The notes beneath the pieces were generated by a model. It worked only from the letters and a program-made list of their open reading frames with translations, was not told the origin of the DNA and made no database searches. Position numbers and translations under genes: made by a program. 64,000 bases of DNA from Planctomycetota bacterium (lineage in GTDB: Bacteria; Planctomycetota; SZUA-567; H5-PLA8): contig JAOSKN010000003.1 in assembly GCA_027493525.1 (NCBI GenBank), positions 1 through 64,000 of the forward strand, written 5' to 3'. This document shows, piece by piece, positions 8,207-16,491 of this stretch (within the stretch, counting starts at the first letter, position 1; each line of letters starts with the position of its first letter).

Positions 8207-11200
8207 ATGCCCCTGGGCTCACTCAAAGACCTCTGCGTACCTCGGAAGTCCGTGTTCGACAAAGCAAGGCGTGATGTCGTGCTTGACCTTTCCGACCTCT
8301 TGGACGGCAAGATCAAGCCCCAGCAATTTTTTGAAGAGAACTACCTGACCGAGGGCATGAAGGTTCTCTTCAGGGAGTCCTTTCGCCGCTTCAACGGGGA
8401 ATCCGATCAGGGCGTGTACGTGCTCACCCAGGCGATGGGTGGCGGCAAGACCCACAACATGCTTGGCATGGGCCTGCTGGCCAAGCATCCTGACTGGCGC
8501 AAGAAGGTGTTCCCAGAACTCGCAAAGGTCGAAAAGCTCGGCCCTGTCCGCGTGATCGGATTCACGGGTCGCGATACAGATGCACCCCTGGGCATTTGGG
8601 GATCGCTGGCTGAGCAACTGGGAAAGAAAGATCTCTTCAAGGACTACTATTCGCCACTTGCGGCGCCGGGACCATCGGCTTGGGTAAACCTGCTGAAGGG
8701 CGAACCCCTTCTCATTCTGCTGGATGAGCTTCCGCCCTATTTCCAGTACGCCAAATCCAGGCAAATCGGCAACTCCGACTTGGCTGAAGTTACCACAACC
8801 GCGCTGGCCAATCTGCTCGTAGCGGTCGCGAAGGCGGATCTGCAAAATGTCTGCGTAGTCGTATCCGACCTCAAGGCAACCTACGAGCAAGGCAGCGAGC
8901 TGGTCAATAAAGCGCTCAAGAATTTCGGAGAAGAGGTAGGCCGCCAAGCCTTGAAGCTGGAGCCCGTAGCCCTCAATACAAACGAGGTCTACGACATCCT
9001 CAGGACCCGCATCTTCGAAAAGCTGCCGGCAAAGAAGGATGTCCAGGAAATCGCGAAGGCTTACGCCGAATCGGTTCGCACGGCAAAGCAGATGGACATC
9101 ACCAACGCCTCGCCCGAGCAGTTCGCCCAGAACATCGTCGAATCCTACCCATTCCACTTTGCGATTAAGGACCTCTATGCACGATTCCGCGAGAACCCAG
9201 GGTTCCAGCAGACGCGTGGACTTATCCGGCTGATGCGTGTGCTGGCGGGATACCTGTACAAAACGAAGAAGGCCGACAAACTGCATTTGATCCATGCTCA
9301 GGATTTCGACCTGAACGATCCCGATACCTTTTCCGAATTCACGCAGATCAACCCCAGCCTCGCGAATGCCATCAGCCACGACATCGCCTCGAAGGGACAG
9401 GCGGTCGCGGAAGAAATGGACGCGCAGACCCAGAGCACGGACGCCCAGGATGTCTGCAAATTACTGGTGGCCTCCTCCTTAGCCAACGTTCCCAATGCGA
9501 CGCTGGGGCTTTCAATACCCGAGGCCATTTCCTTCCTCTGCGCGCCTGGCCGAGACGTGACCAAGCTGAAAGAAACGTTGTCCCTGATTCAAACCAAGGC
9601 GTGGTACCTGCATCCCACTCGTGACGGGAAACTCTACTTCAAGAACGTAGAGAACCTCGTTGCAAAGCTGAAATCAACGGCTGACAACTACAACCGTGAA
9701 ACGGTCCTGCGCGAATTACGTTCTTTCCTGGCATCAATCTTCACGCCCAACCAAAAGGACTGTTACCAGGATGTACTGGCGTTGCCTGGACTGGACGAAG
9801 TGAAACCGCGGCAGGATCGGGTTACTCTCCTGATATGCGAGCCGAACCGCATTGGACAAGGCGGGTTGAGCACCGAATGGAGAAAATTCTACGAGGATCT
9901 CGATTACAAAAATCGAATACTCTTGCTTACGGGAACTCGTGGCAGCTTGGAAAGCCTGATTAATAGCGCCAGGGAATACAAAGCGATTCAGTGGATTGTC
10001 GAGGAGATGGAGAAGGAGAAGGTGCCGCAAAACGATCCGCAGTACATAAATGGCACTCAGCTACGAGACAAGATCAGCCTGAGCCTGCTGAGTGCTGCCC
10101 GCGAGACCTTTACCATCCTTCACTACCCCTCCAAGGTCGGCTTGGTGAATGCCGACTTTGAAATGAAGTACGCCGGCAATCAGTACAATGGCGAAGAGCA
10201 AGTCCGGAATACGCTTGAGTCCAAATTCAAGTTCACGAAGGACGTGGGCGGTGATAACTTCCGCCAACAGTGCGAGGCAAAGCTGTTCACTACCAAGAGG
10301 ATGCGCTGGGAGGACATTAAGAAGCGCGCTGCGGTTGATCCGTCCTGGCCCTGGCACCTTCCCGACGCCCTGGATCGTCTTCGGGATGACATGATTCATA
10401 AGGAGCAATGGAAGAAAGAAGGGGAACAGTGGGTCGAGAAGGGGCCATTCCCCAAGCCCAAGCCCTCCGTGCGCTGGCAGGAACTGGAGCGGAACGACGA
10501 CACCGGAGAAGTCACGCTCAAGCTGACCCCGGTAAACGGCGATACGGTTCACTACGAAATCGGAGGGAATGCCACCTCCGCTTCCGCCAAGGTTTCGGAC
10601 CTGCGCACCTTCAAAACCACCGATCTTGAACTCTCCTTCCTAGCAGCCGAAGACGCGAGTGAGTACGGAGAGCCCGTCACTTGGAGGAACAGGATTACCC
10701 TGAAAGCCCGGCAATTCCAGAATGGGAAAGACAAAATGGTGGAGCTTCGCGCCGCGCCAACGGCCGAAATCCGCTACACCACGGACGGCTCTCATCCCAG
10801 CCAAGGTGCGCTTTATGCAGGCCCGTTTATCGTCCCCAAAGAAAACCATCGTGGTTCAGGCGGAAGCCCAGAAGCACGACATTCATTCGGAAATCCTGAG
10901 CGTTCCGATAGATTGGGAAAAGGGCAGCGGGGTTGCCGTAGACAAGCAACGTCCGGCAATCTGGAAACGGCGGCAATCAGCCAAGACCACCCAAGAGTCC
11001 TATGGCCTGCTGACGCAGCTGTCCAAACATAAGGCCAAGGCCGGTGGCCTGCGCGTCGTTCTGACCGGAGAACGCTGGCTTGAACTCAGTGCCGATCCCG
11101 AACTGGATCTGGACAGCGAGCAGATAACCGGGGCACTTGAGCACCTGCGCGGACTCATTCCCAACGTGGAAGTCGAAATTGAAGCAGGACGCTTAGCTTT

Positions 11201-11276
11201 TGAAAGCGGGCAACGACTGTTGGATTGGGTAGCCGACGTAAAGACGGAATTGAAGCCCGGTGAAGTGGAGCAGTAG
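8207..11276 (+). CDS. DUF499 anti-phage ATPase (frameshifted near the 3' end)
   Basis: An AAA-type ATPase of the DUF499 family (COG1483-like), about 1,022 residues when reconstructed. The Walker A is MGGGKTHN (about 76-83) and the Walker B is ILLDELPPY (about 168-176). DUF499 proteins recur beside DUF1156 methylases in defence islands. The frame shifts by +1 at the CCCC run 10,834-10,837: the first frame runs on to 11,032 in meaningless sequence, while the +1 frame continues as coherent protein from KKTIVVQAEA to the stop at 11,276. Removing one C restores PKKT. An extra base from sequencing is likely; if real, the protein loses about 145 C-terminal residues. The ATG at 8207 has AGGAA six bases upstream. 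First gene of a six-gene operon. Confidence 0.88.
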
Positions 11277-11300
11277 GCGATGGATGCAGGAAGCACTCTC

Positions 11301-11954
11301 ATGGCAAAGAAGAAGGAAATCCTTGGATTCGGGTTCGACCCCGGCGATTCGCAGCACCATTTTTTGGTCCATGTGCCTTCTCGTGATGACGCCCCTGTTA
11401 AGATCTCGGAGCATTTTGATTACGATGAAGATAGCGTGGGACGGCGCGACGTTGAACTGGATCTGAATGCTCCTGGCTCAGGACTACGGGTCGTGCTTGA
11501 GCGCTTGCGTTGGGAGGCCATCGCGGAGGACGCAAAGGCGGAATTCAACAGACGCTTAAAGACCGAAGGCATTAGGACGGCTCGCTGGAAGCATGGCCAC
11601 AACCATATGTCCAGGCTGCTCGGGAAAGAGCTCGTGCTTCTGGCGTGGGCCATCGAAGATGCCGAGTTTCCAGTGGTTAAGGTGGCGGTCCGGAACTGGC
11701 TGGGACTCACGCCTGAAGAACGCTGGTGGCTTTATACCATGACCAACGCTGCGACTGGTCACGCTACTGAGGGTCGTAACAAGGGCTGGCGCAAGGCCGT
11801 TCGATTTGCCTTGACCGAGAATCCGGTTTCGGATGCCCCTATCCTCGACCGGCGCACATTTGGCATTGCCTTGGTCAAGGGGCGCCATGCCGATAACGGA
11901 GGGAAGAAGCGCAAGCGACCGCCCGAAACCCCGCTACTAGATGGAGTTGAATAG
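11301..11954 (+). CDS. DUF3780 anti-phage-associated protein
   Basis: A 217-residue protein that fits the DUF3780 family, which is found almost only between DUF499 and DUF1156 genes in defence islands. Features are a short beta-rich start (KKKEILGFGFDPGDSQHHF), a long charged middle, a WWLYTMTNAATG segment with conserved aromatic residues and a strongly basic end. No enzymatic motif is visible; a structural or DNA-binding subunit is the working guess. ATG 11,301 is preferred because AGGAAG lies eight bases upstream and the family-like sequence starts there; an in-frame ATG at 11,280 adds seven residues. Confidence 0.85.
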   Translation: MAKKKEILGFGFDPGDSQHHFLVHVPSRDDAPVKISEHFDYDEDSVGRRDVELDLNAPGSGLRVVLERLRWEAIAEDAKAEFNRRLKTEGIRTARWKHGHNHMSRLLGKELVLLAWAIEDAEFPVVKVAVRNWLGLTPEERWWLYTMTNAATGHATEGRNKGWRKAVRFALTENPVSDAPILDRRTFGIALVKGRHADNGGKKRKRPPETPLLDGVE

Positions 11955-11957
11955 TCC

Positions 11958-14873
11958 ATGTCAACGCAGTCTTTTATCGAAGCTCAGTTCCCAGTTTCAT
12001 TGGTTTCCAAGGAATCCTACAAAGAGCGAAAAGCAAACTATAGCCAAACACTAACAGGTCTTGGTAAGTGGTGGGGACGAAAGCCTCTCGTATTAGTACG
12101 CGCCGCGATACTCGGCCTATTGCTGCCCGCATCAAATGATCCCAAGAAAGATCGAGAAATTTTTCTGAAGTTGATGACCATGGATGAGACTGGCCTGTGG
12201 TTGCGAAAGAACAAGAATATTCCAATGAAGGAGCTTTTCGCTTTAGCGACCCCGAACGAAAGAAGAGAGTTTTTCGGTGTTTCACCAAACTCAGCTTCCC
12301 CGAGATACAGAAAGGGAATCTCTCGGGAAGAAAAAGTGAATATACAGCGTAAGATTTTCAATCGCCTTGCCTATGATGGAAAATTAGAATATTGTGCGCG
12401 ACCGGAAGAGATTGTGGGGCCACCGCAGGAAGCGTGGAAAGCAATTAATACCCATCTGCGTACTTCAGCTTCAAACCTTCATGAGTTGATTAAGGAGCTC
12501 GGAGAGCATCAGTTCGGATGTGCACCAAAGGTAGGAGATGCGTTTTGTGGTGGTGGCAGTATTCCCTTTGAGGCAGCTAGAATAGGCTGCGATGCCTACG
12601 CAAGCGACCTCAATCCCGTCGCCACCCTATTGACTTGGGCAGCCTTAAAAATAGTGGGCGGCGGGCCAGACGTAGTAAGTCAAGTTCAAGAATCTCAGCG
12701 ACGCATATATGACTCGGTTGAGAACGTAATCAGAAAATGGGGCATCGAACACAATACAGCAGGGCATCGAGCTGATGCATACTTGTACTGTGCAGAGACG
12801 CGGTGTCCTGAATGCAACTGGATGGTCCCACTAGCCCCGTCCTGGGTTATTGGAGAGAAAACACATTGCATTGCGGTTTTGAAGCCAATGAAGAAGTTGG
12901 AGCGATTTGATATAGAAATAATATCACATGTATCCGCTGAGCAAATGAAGCGCGCAAAAGCCCTAGGTACCATTAGAAACTCCGACCTCTTTTGCCCTAA
13001 CCCCGAGTGTAATCCGAAGAATGAAAGGCGAACCCCTATTTCTGCCATTCGTGGGGATAGAAGGGTGGACAATGGAACGGAAAATGATTTGCGACCTTGG
13101 CTGAGTGAAGACCTTGCCCCTAGGCCGGAGGATATTTTTCAGGAGCGTTTGTATTGCATCCGATGGGTTGAAGACTTTACGGATAAAGATGGCAATCTTT
13201 GCTCTAGGCGGTACTACGCCGCGCCAGGACCCGAGGATCACCAGCGTGAAGCACGGGCACTCACGTTGCTAAGTGATCGCTTTGAAGATTGGCAAAGAAA
13301 AGGATATTTGCCAAGTCGAAAAATTGAGCCTGGATATAAGACTGACGAGCCTATTCGAACTCGCGGATGGACTCACTGGCACCATTTGTTTACCCCTCGC
13401 CAGTTGTTGGTCTTAGGGCAACTAGTTAAGCAGTCACTTGAGGAGAGGGATTTGTCGGCAATAGTTGGAGCCTTACTGGGGTTTTCAAAATGCGCAGATC
13501 GTAATAGTAAACTATCAGTTTGGGATTCAAGTGCAGCAAACGAAAAGGTTGCCAACACTTTTCTCAACCAGGCGCTTAATCCACCAATGAATTTCGGATC
13601 ACGAACTTGGCTATCCCTTGGTACCTGCTGGTACCATAAGTTTGGGCTATCTGCCTTAGCAATGAGGGCAACAGTTGAACCGAGGGATTCTAGAAGTGTT
13701 GATACATCCGTAGGGATATGGATTACAGATCCCCCGTATGCAGATGCCGTCAACTATCACGAGCTTTCTGAGTTTTTTCTTGCTTGGTATGAGAAGCACC
13801 TCCCACGCCTATTCCCTGAGTGGTATGCGGACAGCAAGCGCGCCTTGGCCATTACAGGGAAAGACGAGCCCTTCCGAAAGGCGATGGTGGATTGTTACCG
13901 GAATTTAGCTGCTCATATGCCCGACAATGGCGCGCAGATTGTCATGTTCACGCATCAAGATGCTAGCGTCTGGGCCGACTTGGCGTTGATCCTATGGGCG
14001 AGCGGCCTCCGAGTAACCGCTGCCTGGTGCATCGCCACCGAAACCGAAAGCGCTCTGAAGGAAGGCAACTATGTCCAGGGAACAGTGCTGCTTGTACTGC
14101 GCAAGCAACTGAAAGACGAGACGGCCTTTCTAAGCGATCTAATGCCTGAGGTCGAACAGGAAGTGCGCCGGCAACTCGACGCCATGCTGGAGCTTGACGA
14201 CAAAGAAGATCCCAATTTTGGCGACACGGATTACCAGCTTGCTGCCTACGCCGCTGCACTGCGGGTTCTTACCCAGTACAAGAATATCGGCGACGTGGAT
14301 GTGACCCGTGAACTTTCGAGGGATCGGAGGACGGGTGAGACCAGTCCCCTTGAGCGCATCATCACCGAAGCCGTCAAGGTGGCCTGCGATCATCTGGTTC
14401 CAACCGGTTTCGACAGCCAAACCTGGAAGCGGCTAGGTGCGGAGGAGCGCTTCTACCTAAAGGGTCTGGATCTGGAAGCGCACGGGGAATACCGCTCTGG
14501 CGCGTATCAGGAACTGGCCCGTGGCTTCGGGCTCCAAGAGTACAAACCTCTGATGGCTACCACCACCGCCAACCAGACACGGGTGAAGACTCCAACGGAG
14601 TTCGGCAATAAGGAATTGGGAAGGCCCGACGATCCTGGATTTCCAGGGACTCTTGTACGGCACGCCCTGTTCGCAGTCAGGGAAGGCATTCGTGCCGATG
14701 ACGCCAGTGAGGGTAAGCGATACCTGCGCAGTGAGCTACCCAACTACTGGGAACGGCGCGGTATCCTGGTCCAAGTGCTTCAGTTCATTGGCAGGATGAC
14801 GCCGGAACACTGGGCCAAGGATGCAGCCATGGCCAAGATCCTGGCCGGTGCTGTGGAGAATGACCACGCTTAG
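11958..14873 (+). CDS. DUF1156 adenine-specific DNA methyltransferase with zinc ribbon
   Basis: A 971-residue N6-adenine methyltransferase of the COG1743 type. Visible parts are the DUF1156-type N-terminus (GKWWGRKPLVLVRAAILG, about 36-53), the SAM-binding motif I VGDAFCGGGSIPFEAAR (about 192-208) with the acidic loop ASDLNP, a zinc-ribbon insert with CPECNW and CPNPEC cysteine pairs (about 275-355), and the catalytic DPPYADAVNYHEL (about 592-604). It would methylate host DNA to mark self in the anti-phage system. The first two-thirds (to about 13.9 kb) are clearly AT-richer than the last third and than the flanking genes, suggesting recombination within the gene. It starts four bases after the DUF3780 stop codon. 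Confidence 0.93.
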   Translation: MSTQSFIEAQFPVSLVSKESYKERKANYSQTLTGLGKWWGRKPLVLVRAAILGLLLPASNDPKKDREIFLKLMTMDETGLWLRKNKNIPMKELFALATPNERREFFGVSPNSASPRYRKGISREEKVNIQRKIFNRLAYDGKLEYCARPEEIVGPPQEAWKAINTHLRTSASNLHELIKELGEHQFGCAPKVGDAFCGGGSIPFEAARIGCDAYASDLNPVATLLTWAALKIVGGGPDVVSQVQESQRRIYDSVENVIRKWGIEHNTAGHRADAYLYCAETRCPECNWMVPLAPSWVIGEKTHCIAVLKPMKKLERFDIEIISHVSAEQMKRAKALGTIRNSDLFCPNPECNPKNERRTPISAIRGDRRVDNGTENDLRPWLSEDLAPRPEDIFQERLYCIRWVEDFTDKDGNLCSRRYYAAPGPEDHQREARALTLLSDRFEDWQRKGYLPSRKIEPGYKTDEPIRTRGWTHWHHLFTPRQLLVLGQLVKQSLEERDLSAIVGALLGFSKCADRNSKLSVWDSSAANEKVANTFLNQALNPPMNFGSRTWLSLGTCWYHKFGLSALAMRATVEPRDSRSVDTSVGIWITDPPYADAVNYHELSEFFLAWYEKHLPRLFPEWYADSKRALAITGKDEPFRKAMVDCYRNLAAHMPDNGAQIVMFTHQDASVWADLALILWASGLRVTAAWCIATETESALKEGNYVQGTVLLVLRKQLKDETAFLSDLMPEVEQEVRRQLDAMLELDDKEDPNFGDTDYQLAAYAAALRVLTQYKNIGDVDVTRELSRDRRTGETSPLERIITEAVKVACDHLVPTGFDSQTWKRLGAEERFYLKGLDLEAHGEYRSGAYQELARGFGLQEYKPLMATTTANQTRVKTPTEFGNKELGRPDDPGFPGTLVRHALFAVREGIRADDASEGKRYLRSELPNYWERRGILVQVLQFIGRMTPEHWAKDAAMAKILAGAVENDHA

Positions 14874-14882
14874 GGTGCAAAC

Positions 14883-15571
14883 ATGAGCCTACTAAATTCA
14901 ATGACCATAGAAGATACTAGCGGCGTGCCAGCACCCGAGCCCACAGAAAATTTCATAAAACTTGTGACTGCTCACGCAGAGGCTATTTTTTTTCCAAACT
15001 GCCTCCGGGTGGTTGTATACCTTGTGAGGTAATCACTTGCGCAGGCTGCGGCCCCGATGTCAAAAGGGAGGCTAGTCCAGACCGGTACAAGATTGTGCTC
15101 GCAAGTCCAAATAGCGACTATCCGCAGTTGGCCTTGCAGATGTTGCTGGAGTTGCCACATATCTTTTTTGATTCCAACTGTAATAAATTGAACAATTCAG
15201 GAATTGTTGAATCTCTTACGCGGGCGTTCTGTATCAACGCAATGTGCTGCTTAAACTCTAAGAATACCCAAGTGGCGTCCATAACGGGAAACACACATAT
15301 TGATTTTGCAGCATTTGCATTTGTACAAGATGTACAGGTTGCAGACGCCAATTTAAAGTTGCATTTGCAGAATGGCAACTGGTCTCCCCTGTCAGCTCAT
15401 CTTTCGCAGTCTGCTATACATCAATCTCACTCGCCTAATAATGCCGAATTAAATTGGCTATGCGGAAGAATGTTGGCGACAAGATTTCTGCATTGGCCAT
15501 CGCTCGTTGGCATTGGAGGTGACTGGCAGGTTGCTCTATCGGCTGGCGATAAGATTTTTATTGGGCGATAA
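14883..15571 (+). CDS. Zinc-ribbon protein of unknown function, frame interrupted at a T8 run
   Basis: Starting at ATG 14,883 the product reads 35 residues to FF at the run of eight T (14,986-14,993). The zero frame then meets a stop after about 12 codons, but the -1 frame stays open for almost 200 codons. The joined protein (about 229 residues) has a four-cysteine zinc ribbon right after the shift (CIPC, then CAGC four residues later) and a soluble body with several further Cys. The family is not recognised. It is AT-rich like the following gene. The shift could be a missing T in the assembly, transcriptional slippage on T8, or a -1 ribosomal shift. It sits within the anti-phage operon between the methylase and a DUF429-like gene. 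Confidence 0.5.
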
Positions 15572-15585
15572 CATTGGGGGAATGC

Positions 15586-16491
15586 ATGCCATTCTTTACT
15601 GACTATATCTCCGTTGATTGGTCCGGGCAAGGAAGAGATGAGAGGACCAGCCGCTATATAGGCGTTGTCGAGCGCAAATCAAAAGGGAGATGGAAGCTGG
15701 CAAAAATCCCCAAACCTCGAAAAGGGCAAATTCATTGGAGCCGACGCAAATTGTTCGAATATGTGGTCGACCGGTTTAGTCTTAATCCGACACACCGTCG
15801 CATTCTTCTCATGCTTGATTTTGGTTTCGGCTATCCTTATGGGGCAGACCGAGAGATCTTTGCGGCAAATGGCTGGCATTCGATGATAACCAGGCTTTCA
15901 GATTGCTACTTCAGATGTGATAGTGATACTCCAGGTCGAACAGCCGCCCAAAAGACAAATGCGCGATTACCTCATTCCGGACCGTTTAGATTCGAAGACC
16001 GAAAATTTGACTTTTATACAGAACACGGCATCCCTTACTACAGGCTTACTGAGAATTTCGTTCCTGAGGCCAAAAGTCAGTTTCTATTGGACCCTAGGAT
16101 TAGAGGGATTGTAGGAATTCATACAATTACTGGACTTTCTTGGCTTAGCACACTTCTTCAATTTAGAGAGTGTCATTCAGTTAGGCTCGACTTTCGCGTT
16201 TGGCCTCACGAGTGGCGCGGCGGCAGCGTTCCCAAAGGATGCCACGTGATTGCCGAGGGCTATCCGAAAATCTATCCCATAGTTCGGCACCCAAGGTCGA
16301 GTTCGTTAACTGATGACCAACGAGACGCCTTGAGAATGCTAAATTGGGCGTATAGGTGCGACAAACAAGGAGACCTGCTTAACTGCCTCAATGAAATAGG
16401 TTCAAAACACCTTTCAGAGAAAACTCAAAGCAGGATCAAGTTCGAGGGTTGGATACTTGGAGTTCCACTACCGAGGCTTGGTGCCAAATGA
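15586..16491 (+). CDS. DUF429-like / RNase H-fold protein
   Basis: A 301-residue protein. It shows acidic positions expected of an RNase H-like fold similar to DUF429: ISVDWSG near the start (strand 1), LLMLDFGFGYPYG (about 87-99), a glutamate-Tyr-Pro element (IAEGYPKIYP, about 222) and DDQRDALRMLNWAYR (about 246) in the place of the usual DxxDA helix. DUF429 proteins are predicted nucleases of unknown substrate. ATG 15,586 is chosen over a TTG at 15,574 because GGGGGA lies five bases upstream. The stop overlaps the helicase start (ATGA), so the two are translationally coupled. The assignment rests on motif spacing and is moderate. AT-rich composition. Confidence 0.55.
   Translation: MPFFTDYISVDWSGQGRDERTSRYIGVVERKSKGRWKLAKIPKPRKGQIHWSRRKLFEYVVDRFSLNPTHRRILLMLDFGFGYPYGADREIFAANGWHSMITRLSDCYFRCDSDTPGRTAAQKTNARLPHSGPFRFEDRKFDFYTEHGIPYYRLTENFVPEAKSQFLLDPRIRGIVGIHTITGLSWLSTLLQFRECHSVRLDFRVWPHEWRGGSVPKGCHVIAEGYPKIYPIVRHPRSSSLTDDQRDALRMLNWAYRCDKQGDLLNCLNEIGSKHLSEKTQSRIKFEGWILGVPLPRLGAK

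Noticed and set aside
10834-10840. Programmed +1 frameshift in the DUF499 gene
   Set aside because: The site is a C4A3 run without a recognisable +1 signal such as a rare codon or stop at the shift, and similar breaks occur in unrelated genes, so an assembly indel is more likely.
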